Part shown: in pieces, positions 1 to 7,915 of the stretch | Layout of the letters: the number at the start of each line of letters is the position of its first letter | Position numbering within the stretch: position 1 is the stretch's first letter | Origin: Streptomyces sp. F001 | GTDB lineage: Bacteria > Actinomycetota > Actinomycetes > Streptomycetales > Streptomycetaceae | Assembly: GCF_004187715.1 (NCBI RefSeq) | Contig: NZ_QZWF01000003.1 | Coordinates: 372,001 to 436,000, forward strand | Reading direction: 5' to 3' | Length of the DNA stretch: 64,000 nt | Notes under the pieces: generated by a model | What the model saw: the letters and a program-made list of their open reading frames with translations, nothing else | Databases searched by the model: none | What the model was told of the DNA's origin: nothing | Translations under genes and position numbers: made by a program

Positions 1-699
1 GAGGGCCGGGTCGTCGGCGATCCGGGCGGCGGCCAGCGCTTCGTTGTAGAGGCTGCGGGCGTCGGCCGGGCGGCCGGAGTCGTACGACAGCCACCCGGCT
101 GCGATCGACAGATGGCCGGTCGCCGACCGCAGCCGCTTGCCGGTCCGCTCCGTGTACGTCCCCTCTTGGAGCCACTGGTAGGCGGTGTGCAGCGCCTCGG
201 AGGCAGCGCGGCGCAGGGCGGCGGAGCCGTGGTCGTGGTCGTGTGCGTAGATCTGGCTGACGGCTCGGTCGACGGCCCGCACGTCGCCGACCCCGATCCG
301 GCCCGGCGGGTTCTCCCTGGTGGCCCCAAGCGGGATGAGCGACAGGGCAGCGCCCGCGCCGTCCATCACGAAGGCACGGCGGTCCACTCCCTGCTCCTGT
401 TCTGGCACGTCCGCCACGGATGCCGGCGCGACCGGCCGCGCCGGGCTGCTGAGGCGGAACCCCAACTCACCCATGGTGCGCCCGGTCAGCCGGGTGAGCA
501 CACGCCGGTACACAGCACGCGGAAGCTGAACATCCCTGTCCTCCCATGCCGCCACCAGGCGCGGCGTACAGGCGACTGTCTCGCCCATCTCCTCGCCCGT
601 CGTCACGATGAGCTTCGCGAACTCCTGGCGGGACATCTGGAACTCGTTCTCGCGCACCGCGCGTAACACGGCGTTGGGGATCTTGCGGCGGTCAGCCAT
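1..699 (-). CDS. XRE-type HTH / TPR-like regulator, 3' end beyond window
   Basis: 233 codons are visible from ATG 699 and the frame stays open to the window edge. The N-terminus (MADRRKIPNAVLRAVRENEF) begins a helix-turn-helix segment of about 75 residues. A Tat-like spacer follows (DRRAFVMDGAGAALSLIPLG, near residue 120). After it comes an alpha-helical, TPR-like region containing AGWLSYDSGRPADARSLYNEALAAARIADDP. Streptomyces proteins of this shape are usually cytoplasmic transcription regulators placed beside RsbW-like ATPases or small biosynthetic loci. It is divergent from the graspetide operon across a 300-bp spacer, so it is a plausible regulator of that operon (inference). The C-terminal TPRs are not in view. 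Confidence 0.85.
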   Translation of the reverse strand, partial: MADRRKIPNAVLRAVRENEFQMSRQEFAKLIVTTGEEMGETVACTPRLVAAWEDRDVQLPRAVYRRVLTRLTGRTMGELGFRLSSPARPVAPASVADVPEQEQGVDRRAFVMDGAGAALSLIPLGATRENPPGRIGVGDVRAVDRAVSQIYAHDHDHGSAALRRAASEALHTAYQWLQEGTYTERTGKRLRSATGHLSIAAGWLSYDSGRPADARSLYNEALAAARIADDPAL

Positions 700-999
700 A
701 CCGGCTCCGGGCAGCATCCGATGTGACGGGACGGGTACGGGGGACCGTACCGTCCCCACCTTGTTCGTGCCCCGGCGTCGGCAGAGATCACGCCACCAAC
801 GGCCCGTTCTTTCATCGTTCTTACATCGCTCCGGCGTCGCAGCCGCTCCCACGATGCTGCTTGCGTGGACGGTGACGAGATGACTCACCAACTCGGCGCG
901 ACGGGGAGTTGTCTGGTTACCGGCTGCCCTCCCTTCAGCGGGCGGCTGTTGACAGCTCAGCCCGCCCATCGAACGCGAGCACCACCGAGGGACGCGACG
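700..999. promoter_or_regulatory. Divergent promoter region between XRE/TPR regulator and RiPP operon
   Basis: No convincing gene lies here. An inverted repeat GGTACGG-GGGA-CCGTACC (734-751) lies about 40 bp upstream of the XRE/TPR start and is the best operator candidate. A second visible pattern is the direct repetition TTCTTTCATC / TTCTTACATC near 813-828. Promoter hexamers cannot be assigned with confidence. Confidence 0.4.
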
Positions 1000-1413
1000 A
1001 TGACCATGACCGCTGCACACGTAGGGCCACAGCGCTATCAGGAGCGCTATCCGGCGAAGCTGGAGGCCGCACGGCAGGCGCGACGGGATATAGCTCTGGC
1101 GCTGGAGACCTGGGGGCTCCCTCAGCTGGTGGACGTCGCGGAGCAGGTCGTCACAGAGCTGGTGGCGAACGCGGTTGAGCACACGGACGCGGACACTGTT
1201 GGTGCTTCGATCACCCGGACCGGCGAGGAGTCCGCGCGGATCGTCGTGACGGACACGTCCCGCACCAGACCCGTCCCGGGCACGCTATCCCCGGATGCCG
1301 AGCACGGACGTGGGCTCCTCCTCGTCGGCGCCCTCGCCCACGACTGGGGCAGTGAGCTGGTGCACGGCGGGAAACGCGTGTGGGCCGAGCTGCGCGCGGA
1401 CGGCGGGCAGTGA
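1000..1413 (+). CDS. RsbW-like ATP-binding protein (HATPase_c_2)
   Basis: 137 aa. ATG 1000 was chosen because a GAGGGA ribosome site lies 8 nt upstream; longer in-frame starts have none. Bergerat-fold motifs are present: VVTELVANAVEHT (N box, about residues 50-62), IVVTDTSRTRP (G1-like, about 85-95) and EHGRGLLLVGALAHDWG (G2, about 105-121). The family includes anti-sigma serine kinases, but many Streptomyces copies have no known sigma partner. The stop overlaps the next start (GTGA), so it is the first gene of the RiPP operon. Its role there is unknown; regulation by phosphorylation is a guess from family membership. Confidence 0.88.
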   Translation: MTMTAAHVGPQRYQERYPAKLEAARQARRDIALALETWGLPQLVDVAEQVVTELVANAVEHTDADTVGASITRTGEESARIVVTDTSRTRPVPGTLSPDAEHGRGLLLVGALAHDWGSELVHGGKRVWAELRADGGQ

Positions 1414-1658
1414 GCGGGCCCGCCATGGCCGAGCTGCCGCGCGTCGACCAGCTCAGCCCGCGCCAGCAGATGGCCATCGACTACGCGCGCTGCGCCCGCC
1501 AGTTGGGGTTGGCCGGCCGTGTGTGGGGCGATGCGCGCCACCGCGGCCGGTTGTTCCGGCTGTGGATCTGCCCGCCCTGCGCCGACCGCATACCGCAGGC
1601 GGCGCCCCTTGAGCCGCCGCCTGGTGCCGGAGACCGAGCGCCCGGCACCGGGCGGTGA
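1410..1658 (+). CDS. Small Cys-containing protein of RiPP operon
   Basis: 82 aa from GTG 1410, which overlaps the preceding stop by 4 bp; an internal ATG at 1425 is an alternative start. The N-terminal half is helical (LPRVDQLSPRQQMAIDYAR). It carries CARQLG near residue 33 and CPPCADR near 59, a spacing that could bind one metal ion. The C-terminus is Pro/Gly-rich. I do not recognise a named family. Similar short proteins often sit between RsbW-like genes and ATP-grasp RiPP loci in Streptomyces, so a helper or regulatory role in the pathway is possible (inference). Confidence 0.6.
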   Translation: MSGPAMAELPRVDQLSPRQQMAIDYARCARQLGLAGRVWGDARHRGRLFRLWICPPCADRIPQAAPLEPPPGAGDRAPGTGR

Positions 1659-1790
1659 ACAACCCCGCTCCGCTCCCACACAGCAGGCTCCCCACCGGGG
1701 GTGGAGCGGGTCCGCAAGAACCTCGTCGGCGCCCTCGGGCGCGGGCGGGGAGGAGTTCAGTCCGAGCAACAGCAACGACAGGAGGCATGT

Positions 1791-2018
1791 ATGCCCACGG
1801 CAGCACTCGTCCCGTTCGGTGCCCGCGCCGAGCGCACCCCGTACACCGTGACCCTGGAGGCGGGCTCGTTCGCGTACGACCCCGCCCGGCAGGTCAACGT
1901 CCTGACCGACGGCTCCGGCGATCTGTGGAGCCGGTCCACGTCGCTCGCCGGGAGCTGCACGAACACGAACTGGGACAGCAAGAACGACGACACGGCCGAC
2001 CCGTACCTGATGCGGTGA
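1791..2018 (+). CDS. Graspetide (ATP-grasp-modified RiPP) precursor peptide
   Basis: 75 aa. AGGAGG (1780-1785) is 5 nt before ATG 1791. The leader has the features of ATP-grasp target peptides: PFGARAERTPY near residue 8 and FAYDPARQVNVLTDGSGD at 27-44. The C-terminal 25-30 residues are rich in Thr/Ser/Lys donors and Asp acceptors (CTNTNWDSKNDDTADPYLMR, 56-75), as needed for side-chain ester or amide crosslinks. Asp62-Ser63 and Asp67-Thr68 are candidate aspartimide sites, given the PIMT-like gene downstream. A single Cys56 is present. The stop overlaps the ATP-grasp start by 4 bp. The assignment rests on context and leader shape; the final structure cannot be read from sequence. Confidence 0.8.
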   Translation: MPTAALVPFGARAERTPYTVTLEAGSFAYDPARQVNVLTDGSGDLWSRSTSLAGSCTNTNWDSKNDDTADPYLMR

Positions 2019-2992
2019 CACAGCACCTGTCCGGCGGCCCGGTGCTGGTCGTCACCAAGGAACTGGACCCCGCGGCGGACCTGGTGGTCGACGAGCTGGC
2101 GACCCGGCACGTGCCGGTGATGCGGTTCGACATGGGGGGCTTCCCCCGGACGATGACCCTATCCGTCGAGCACGCTGCAGCACCCTGGGTGGGGGTCCTG
2201 GCTGACGAGTATCGCTCCGTGCGGCTGGAGGAGGTGAGGGCCGTCTACTACAGGCGGCCCCGCCTTCCCACCGTCTCCGAGCAACTGGAGGAGCCTCACC
2301 GCACGTGGGCCAACGAACAGGCCCTGGCCGGCCTCCTCGGCACGCTGTACGCGCTGCCGGTGAGCTGGGTGAACCGGCCCGAGGTGGACGGCATGGCCTC
2401 CCACAAGCCGGGACAGCTCCCGGTGGCGGCGGCCCACGGGCTCCGTACGCCCCGCTCGCTGATCACCACGGACCCGGAGGCGGCGCGGAAGTTCTGCCAC
2501 CAGGTGGGCGGCCGGGTGATCTGCAAGCCGCTCATGGGCGGCCCGCTGGAGTACCCGGACGGCCGCCGCACCGGGGTCCCGACTCACCTGGTGGACCCTG
2601 ACGCCATCGACGACTCCGTATCCCTGACGGCGCACCTGTTCCAGGAGTGGATCACCAAGAGCCACGAGGTGCGGCTGACCGTCGTGGGGACGGAGATGTT
2701 CGCCGCCGAGATCCACGCGGGCAGCGACGCGGCCCGGGTGGACTGGCGCAGCGACTACGACGCACTCAGCTACGACGTGGGCAAAGTGCCGGACGACGTA
2801 CGGGCGGGCGTGCTGGGCTGGATGGAGCACTTCCGGCTCAACTTCGGCGCGTTCGACTTCGCTGTCACCCCGGCCGGCGACTGGGTGATGTTCGAGTGCA
2901 ACCCGTCCGGAGAGTGGTCCTGGATCCAGAACCGCACGGGCCTGCCCATCGCCGCGCACATCGCCGACCTACTCGCCAAGGGACGACCATGA
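2015..2992 (+). CDS. ATP-grasp ribosomal peptide maturase (graspetide ligase)
   Basis: 325 aa, the normal length for this family. GTG 2015 overlaps the precursor stop, arguing for translational coupling; a second in-frame GTG at 2042 (VLVVTKELDPAADLVVDEL) is possible. The N-terminal pre-ATP-grasp region includes YYRRPRLPTVSEQ. An ATP-binding segment follows (GGRVICKPLMGGPLEY, LFQEWITKSHEVRLTVVG). The C-terminal metal-binding block ends FECNPSGEWSWIQNRTGLPIAAHIADLL, with Glu and Asn as likely Mg ligands. The family activates Asp/Glu side chains as acyl phosphates and joins them to Thr/Ser/Lys of the precursor, forming macrolactones or macrolactams in the cytoplasm. Confidence 0.9.
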   Translation: MTQHLSGGPVLVVTKELDPAADLVVDELATRHVPVMRFDMGGFPRTMTLSVEHAAAPWVGVLADEYRSVRLEEVRAVYYRRPRLPTVSEQLEEPHRTWANEQALAGLLGTLYALPVSWVNRPEVDGMASHKPGQLPVAAAHGLRTPRSLITTDPEAARKFCHQVGGRVICKPLMGGPLEYPDGRRTGVPTHLVDPDAIDDSVSLTAHLFQEWITKSHEVRLTVVGTEMFAAEIHAGSDAARVDWRSDYDALSYDVGKVPDDVRAGVLGWMEHFRLNFGAFDFAVTPAGDWVMFECNPSGEWSWIQNRTGLPIAAHIADLLAKGRP

Positions 2993-4095
2993 CCAGGCAC
3001 ACCGAAGAGCGCGCCGAGCAGCTGCGCGCGGGGCTCGCTGACGGCCTGGAGGCCAGCGGCCAACTCACCGATCCGACATGGCGCAAGGTGTTCGAGACCG
3101 TTCCGCGCCACCCGTTCGTGCCGGAGTTCTGGACCCTGGCGGGCGAGGGGCCGCGACGGGTGACGTCCGCTGATCCGGACTGGCTTGACCTGGTGTACAC
3201 GGATGACGCGCTGGCGACGCAGCTCACCGACCGCGTGGCCACCTCGTCCTCGACGGCCCCGGGCCTGATGCTCGCCATGCTCCAAGCGCTCGACGTCGCC
3301 GACGGTCACCGGGTGCTGGAGATCGCGACCGGCACCGGCTACAACGCGGCGCTGCTGTCGGAGCGGCTGGGCAGTCACCAGGTCGTCACCGTCGAGGTTG
3401 ACCCGGTGCTGGCGCGGCTGGCGGATTCCCGGCTGCGGCGCAGCGGATACACCCCGCTCGTCCATGCCGGGGACGGCCGCGAGGGATACCCGGGCCGGGC
3501 CCCGTACGACCGGCTCATTGCCACCTGTGGCTTCAGCACGGTCCCGGCCGCGTGGCTGGAGCAGGTGCGGCCCGCCGGCCTGATCGTGTGCCCGCTCGGC
3601 TGGGGGACGGTGCGCCTGGTCGTGGCCGATGACGGCCGCGCCGAGGGCCGGTTCCTTCCCGCCCCCTCCCACTTCATGACCGTGCGCGACGCCGGCACTA
3701 CCGGCACTCCGGCCCACCCCGGCAGGCCGGAGGCGACGAGCGGCAGACTCACCGGCCTGGACCTGGCCGCCGTCGCCGAGGACGAGGCGTTCCGGTTCGT
3801 GCTATCCCTCGTCGCCCCCGACACCGCGTTCGCCTTCGAGCGCGCCGAGGACGGCAGCGTGACGGCCGTGGAGCTGTGGGCCGCTGACGGCGCCTGGGCA
3901 CGCACGGAGGACGGCAAGGCACGGCAAGCCGGGCCCCGGCTGCTGTGGGACGCGGTGGAGGCCGCACACGAGCTCTACGTCGAGCACGACCGGCCCGGCC
4001 GCGAACGCTTCGGCGTGACCGTGACCGACCAGGGACAGCGCACCTGGCTGGACACGCCGGCTCGCCCGGTGCCTGTCGCCGCCAAAACGGCCTGA
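2989..4095 (+). CDS. PIMT-like O-methyltransferase of RiPP cluster
   Basis: 368 aa from ATG 2989, with a 4-bp ATGA overlap with the ligase. The core resembles protein-L-isoaspartate O-methyltransferase: PRHPFVPEFW (about 37-46), SSSTAPGLMLAMLQAL, SAM motif I VLEIATGTGYNAALL (about 108-122), motif II VVTVEVDPVLARLADSRL and GDGREGYPGRAPYDRLIATC. It is about 150 residues longer than housekeeping PIMT; the C-terminal extension is typical of RiPP-associated copies. Known relatives methylate an Asp side chain of the crosslinked peptide, which then collapses to an aspartimide. That chemistry is the most likely role here (inference from family and position). Confidence 0.88.
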   Translation: MTRHTEERAEQLRAGLADGLEASGQLTDPTWRKVFETVPRHPFVPEFWTLAGEGPRRVTSADPDWLDLVYTDDALATQLTDRVATSSSTAPGLMLAMLQALDVADGHRVLEIATGTGYNAALLSERLGSHQVVTVEVDPVLARLADSRLRRSGYTPLVHAGDGREGYPGRAPYDRLIATCGFSTVPAAWLEQVRPAGLIVCPLGWGTVRLVVADDGRAEGRFLPAPSHFMTVRDAGTTGTPAHPGRPEATSGRLTGLDLAAVAEDEAFRFVLSLVAPDTAFAFERAEDGSVTAVELWAADGAWARTEDGKARQAGPRLLWDAVEAAHELYVEHDRPGRERFGVTVTDQGQRTWLDTPARPVPVAAKTA

Positions 4096-4112
4096 GCCCG
4101 TACCTCCCCATG

Positions 4113-4153
4113 CGAGGCTCCGCGCGACCTCCCGGGCGTTGCGCGGAGCCTCG
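4113..4153 (+). terminator. Hairpin after graspetide operon
   Basis: Perfect 13-bp stem CGAGGCTCCGCGC / GCGCGGAGCCTCG with a 15-nt loop. It lies 17 bp after the methyltransferase stop and ends 29 bp before the next gene. No U-run follows, as is common in Streptomyces. Confidence 0.75.
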
Positions 4154-4182
4154 TCCAATCCGGATTCGATAGTGAGGACTCC

Positions 4183-5307
4183 ATGACCTACGCAACCCGT
4201 CTGGACGTCGCTGACGCCTCCCTGGCCGTCACCTCCTACAGCGCGGACGTCACCGCCTGGTCGCGCCGCTACTTCGGGCCGTGGTGGAACGCTGCGGAGG
4301 CATCGCCGGAGAGCGTCTGCACCTCCCCGGTGGTCGCGGCCAACGTTGACTTTCACCAGTACGAGCGCCTGCACCTGGAGGTGATCGGTTCCCCTCACAC
4401 GAGCACCACGTACGCCAGGACCCAACTCCTTGTGGCCCGTAACGAGACAGAGGGCGCCGTCACGGCCGTCTCTAAGTGGCCGATGCTCGCCTACCAGTCC
4501 GAGCCCGCCGCCGGCCGCCTGACGCTCTACGGGTGGGACACCGAACCTGTCGCGACCGCTGCCGCTCGCCTGGCGCGGGAGATGATGCGCGGGCTGTTGC
4601 TGCGTTGCGGCTGGTCGGTCCTCCACGCCTCCGCCGTCTCGCTCGGCGGCCGGGTGATCCTCACGTTCGGGTCCAAGGGGGCGGGCAAGACCACCACCGC
4701 CCTGACCCTGGCCGCCCGTCACGGCTGGGAACTGCTCGCCAACGACCGCGTGTTCGTCCGCGTCAACGCGGCCGGGGGCGTTGACGTACTGCCGTGCCCC
4801 GCAGCCGCCGCCGTCAGTCTGGGCCTCCTGGACGCCCTCGGCTGGTACGACCTGGCACGCGAGCGCCTGGAGGCCGGTGAGTCCCTGCACCCCACTCAGG
4901 ACCAGCGCGTGACGGACGCGCTTATGGACGGTCGGCGCGAGCCACTGTGGGACGGCGAGCGGGAGCTGAAGGCGCAGGTCTTCCCCGACCAGTTCCCGAC
5001 GTGGTTCAACGTGGGGCTGTCCACCGGCGGGCAGGCGGCCGTGCTGCTGTTCCCTCGCATCGAGGCCGGCGCCACCCCGGCCGAGGAGGAGGACGGCCGC
5101 ACGCTGAGGGAAGGCGACTTCATGGGCGGGCAGACCGAGGACCGTTACCCCGACGTGTTCGGCCTGCTCGGTGTCGACGGCGGCGGCACCGCCGACGCCC
5201 GCGCGGCGGTCGCCGAGCACCTGGCCGAGCTGCCCCATCACTCCGTCGTCCTCGGCCGTGACATGGCTGCGAACGCCGACTTCCTACTCAAGTTCGCCGC
5301 CGGATAA
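4183..5307 (+). CDS. HPr-kinase-like P-loop protein beside RiPP operon
   Basis: 374 aa; ribosome site GTGAGGA (4172-4178). The N-terminal 140 residues are an uncharacterised alpha/beta region. A P-loop domain follows with Walker A FGSKGAGKTTTAL (about 162-174) and the HprK-type second motif ELLANDRVFVRV (about 184-195). The nucleotide-binding arrangement (HASAVSLGGRVILTFGSKG) matches HprK/SerK-like kinases. Relatives in lasso-peptide clusters phosphorylate the precursor C-terminus, but stand-alone Streptomyces copies are of unknown function. It is co-directional with the graspetide genes but separated by a hairpin, so it may have its own promoter. A tailoring role is a hypothesis. Confidence 0.75.
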   Translation: MTYATRLDVADASLAVTSYSADVTAWSRRYFGPWWNAAEASPESVCTSPVVAANVDFHQYERLHLEVIGSPHTSTTYARTQLLVARNETEGAVTAVSKWPMLAYQSEPAAGRLTLYGWDTEPVATAAARLAREMMRGLLLRCGWSVLHASAVSLGGRVILTFGSKGAGKTTTALTLAARHGWELLANDRVFVRVNAAGGVDVLPCPAAAAVSLGLLDALGWYDLARERLEAGESLHPTQDQRVTDALMDGRREPLWDGERELKAQVFPDQFPTWFNVGLSTGGQAAVLLFPRIEAGATPAEEEDGRTLREGDFMGGQTEDRYPDVFGLLGVDGGGTADARAAVAEHLAELPHHSVVLGRDMAANADFLLKFAAG

Positions 5308-5391
5308 GGCCCAAGCGCACGGCGGAGGACCAACGCGCCGGGACAGTAGGCCGACCGAACAGCTGATAAGAGATCGCGCTACGGTGCGGCC

Positions 5392-5757
5392 ATGCAGGCA
5401 GGGGACTGGGCAACCTGGGTGGGGTCGGCGGCAGCCACCGTTGCAGCCGTGGCATCTGTAGCGGTGTGGTGGCGGAGTCGGGACTCCGTCCGATGGGACA
5501 TCGAGCTCAAGGACCACGGCAGATCGCTGGTGCGCAACTCTGGCGGAGCGACCGCCAAGGATGTTCATGTACGTGCTGGGTCAGCCGCAGATGAGTCTGA
5601 TGTCGACGCGGAAGAGCGGGCGTCATCGGTTGCTCACGGCGAGGTGGTCCGGATCTTGGTCACCCCCACCTACGGATCGGCGAAGGACTATGCGGTCGTC
5701 GTCACCTGGCGGGGACCATTCGGCCGACGGGAGCAGTGGACGTACTCCGTTTACTGA
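5392..5757 (+). CDS. Small single-pass membrane protein, unknown
   Basis: 121 aa. One N-terminal transmembrane helix (WATWVGSAAATVAAVASVAVWW, residues 6-27) ends in a WRSRD basic stop. A soluble beta-rich tail follows (VRNSGGATAKDVHVRA, VVVTWRGPFGRREQWTYSVY), resembling the immunoglobulin-like tails of many actinobacterial membrane-anchored hypothetical proteins. No catalytic motif is seen. The 84-bp upstream gap contains GATAAGAG and GCTACGGT stretches that may hold its promoter. Function not recognised. Confidence 0.7.
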   Translation: MQAGDWATWVGSAAATVAAVASVAVWWRSRDSVRWDIELKDHGRSLVRNSGGATAKDVHVRAGSAADESDVDAEERASSVAHGEVVRILVTPTYGSAKDYAVVVTWRGPFGRREQWTYSVY

Positions 5758-5916
5758 GCCACCCGGCCGTGCCAGCACGGTGCCAACGGCCAGGAAAACA
5801 GCAGGTCAAGGGCTGCAAATCGCAGCCCATATGCGGTTACACCCTTGCCTCTCGGCCGCTGCGGACGGATGGGCTCGCGTATGCGGAGCCATCGCCTGAC
5901 ACTTCGCTCTTGATCA

Positions 5917-5953
5917 TTGCGGGTGTGGGATTCCGGGTTATAAAATAACGCCC
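5917..5953 (+). promoter_or_regulatory. Promoter suited to leaderless transcript
   Basis: TTGCGG (5917-5922), 16-bp spacer, TATAAA (5939-5944), then only 9 bp to ATG 5954. The run TTATAAAATAA is strikingly A/T-rich for this genome. The start would fall at or within a few bases of the ATG, so a leaderless mRNA is expected; no Shine-Dalgarno sequence is present. Confidence 0.6.
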
Positions 5954-6586
5954 ATGCTCACACCAGAGGACGCCTCGTTCATCACGGCCGCAGTGGAGGG
6001 TCTCGCCTCACCTCTTCACGCCGCTTTCGACGCCGGCTACACCAACGCACACGCACACTACGACGACATGGGTATGACGGGCGACGGCTACTCCAAGGGC
6101 CGCACCGACCTGACCCGCGACCACGCGCGCCGGCACTTGGAACTCCAGCACGAGGAGGGGGCCGACCTCGGCGGGTGGCAGCCGATCAAATCTGCCAGCG
6201 GACGCCTCCACCTCCAGCACGGCATGATGAGCATGCGCGTCCTGCACGCCACCCCGTTCGACCTCGTCCCTGCGCCTGGGCGCAACAAGGCCCGGATCAG
6301 CTTCTATCGGAACCAGACCATCGACCTGTTCGGCGTACATGCCAGCAACCTGCTGGGCATCTGGCTGAGTCCTCCCGAAGAGGGAGGCGAGATCTCGATC
6401 CGGATCGTGCGCCCGATCGGTGAGTGGAAGCCAGGGCGCCCCCCGAAGTTCGACCTCGACCTCGTACTCCCCCGCGACACCGAGACCTTCACGGGCTGGG
6501 AGTTCATCCCAGACGACCAGGGCCTGGAACTTCCCTTCGAGTTCGACGAAGACCTGCGCGAAGAGGGCGAAGGCAATGGCGCGTGA
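5954..6586 (+). CDS. Unknown protein paired with XRE-ImmA/IrrE gene
   Basis: 210 aa, family not recognised. It opens MLTPEDASFITAAVEGLA, then a His/Tyr-rich stretch (NAHAHYDDMGMTG, 31-43). A central region carries RKHxLE-like helices (RDHARRHLELQHEEG) and a C-terminal beta-rich region ends in acidic residues (ELPFEFDEDLREEGEG). No signal peptide or membrane helix. The last 11 bp overlap the XRE-ImmA gene, so the two are co-translated. XRE-ImmA proteins often regulate or cleave partners in mobile-element switches and stress modules; this protein is the obvious candidate partner (inference). Confidence 0.75.
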   Translation: MLTPEDASFITAAVEGLASPLHAAFDAGYTNAHAHYDDMGMTGDGYSKGRTDLTRDHARRHLELQHEEGADLGGWQPIKSASGRLHLQHGMMSMRVLHATPFDLVPAPGRNKARISFYRNQTIDLFGVHASNLLGIWLSPPEEGGEISIRIVRPIGEWKPGRPPKFDLDLVLPRDTETFTGWEFIPDDQGLELPFEFDEDLREEGEGNGA

Positions 6587-7727
6587 CCCTGCGGAGCGCA
6601 TCCGAACTCTCAGGCTCCTCATGGGGCTGACCCAGGGGGAGCTGGCCGAAGCCGCAGGGGTGTCGCAGCCGCTGATCTCGCAGATGCAGAAGGGGACCCG
6701 GGCAGTCACCGACGACGTGCTGCAGCGCATCGCTGCCGCCACGGGGACCCCTCTGTCCTTCTTCTACGTCGATCCCACGGACCTGCCGACCGACACACTG
6801 CTCTTCCGGAAGAAGGCCAGCACCTCGGTCAAGGAGGTGAACCGGGTCGAAGCCACGGTCCGCGAGGCGTACCGCGTCGCAGCGCGCCTGCTCACCGAGA
6901 CGCGCGTGCGGCGCGCGACCCTGCCTCGTGCCGAAGGCGACCTGTCGGTTGACGACATCGAGGACCTGGCCGCCGAGACCCGTGACGCCCTGGGAATCGC
7001 GCGCGACGGAGTCATCGGGCACGTGATCCGGGCCTGCGAGCGCGCCGGCATCCCCGTCGTGCCGCTCGTCCTGGTCGACGGCGAGGGACACGGCGAAGAC
7101 ATCGTCGTCGGCCATTCTGGTGTCTCCTGCTGGCGCGGCCCGGCCGAGCCATCGCTGATCAGCTACTTCTCCGCAGGGAGCGGGGACCGTCAGCGCTTCA
7201 CCACCGGGCACGAACTCGGACACCTCGTCCTGCATCCCGCCCGCCGCGCGAACCTCACGCCAAAGGAGGCCGAGAGCGAGGCACACCGATTCGCCGGCGC
7301 CTTCCTGATGCCGCGCGATCGGGCCCGGGAAGCGTTCGACGGACCGCTCATGCTCCGCGACCTGGCCGAACTCAAGAAGCGTTGGGGTATCTCCATCCAG
7401 GCCCTCATCAACCGCGCCTGTGACGTGGGGCGCATCGACCACGACCGGAAGGAAAGCCTCTACAAGCAGCTCAGCGCCCGCGGCTGGCGCACGAACGAAC
7501 CTGTGACCGTGCACCCGGAGCAGCCAGCCCTGATGCGGGCGATGCTTGCCCGCCGCTACGGCGAGCCTCCCTCGCTACTTCAGTCGTCCGAAGACCTCGG
7601 ACTGCACCCCGTCCTGATGCGCTCCCTGGCGCCCGATGTCGCGGGCAACCCCGCACCGAAGAGGACCGACAACGTCATCAGCCTCGGTGACCGGATCCAG
7701 AAACGCCCGAGCCTGCAAGCCCTGTGA
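6576..7727 (+). CDS. XRE-HTH + ImmA/IrrE-type metallopeptidase
   Basis: 383 aa from ATG 6576, overlapping the upstream gene by 11 bp. Residues 1-65 form an XRE HTH (ERIRTLRLLMGLTQGELAEA, GVSQPLISQMQKG). The central domain is IrrE/ImmA-like (COG2856) with the zinc site TTGHELGHLVLHP (about 208-220, HExxH) and the downstream acidic/histidine helix ESEAHRFAGAFLMP. The C-terminal about 100 residues hold the helical domain usual for this family and a disordered tail. Family members cleave repressors or control stress and phage-type genes. It probably autoregulates the two-gene operon (inference). Confidence 0.9.
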   Translation: MARDPAERIRTLRLLMGLTQGELAEAAGVSQPLISQMQKGTRAVTDDVLQRIAAATGTPLSFFYVDPTDLPTDTLLFRKKASTSVKEVNRVEATVREAYRVAARLLTETRVRRATLPRAEGDLSVDDIEDLAAETRDALGIARDGVIGHVIRACERAGIPVVPLVLVDGEGHGEDIVVGHSGVSCWRGPAEPSLISYFSAGSGDRQRFTTGHELGHLVLHPARRANLTPKEAESEAHRFAGAFLMPRDRAREAFDGPLMLRDLAELKKRWGISIQALINRACDVGRIDHDRKESLYKQLSARGWRTNEPVTVHPEQPALMRAMLARRYGEPPSLLQSSEDLGLHPVLMRSLAPDVAGNPAPKRTDNVISLGDRIQKRPSLQAL

Positions 7728-7738
7728 CGTGCCGTCAC
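7724..7738. repeat. Inverted repeat GTGACG-TGC-CGTCAC
   Basis: Perfect 6-bp arms across a 3-bp spacer, starting over the ImmA-gene stop codon. The same GTGACG..CGTCAC architecture recurs at 10201-10215, so it may be a protein-binding site. Confidence 0.4.
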
Positions 7739-7915
7739 ACGGTGTTGACGCGTGACGTCGGCGGTCCCGCAGCGCCGGTAAGGTACGGACGCCCGGCCCT
7801 CCCGCCCGCAGCCTCCCGACGGGGGTCCTGCTCCGCATATGGCTGGAGGGCCGTGGCATCGGTGCGCATCCTCTGCGCTCCGCTCCTGCTGCCCGGTCTG
7901 GACGAACGAACCGAC

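Noticed and set aside
3802..5241. 479-codon minus-strand frame
   Set aside because: Antisense to the methyltransferase and HprK-like genes, which have clear motifs.
7728..7915. Possible small gene or RNA after ImmA gene
   Set aside because: GC-rich, no good start or hairpin; only the GTGACG..CGTCAC repeat is supported.
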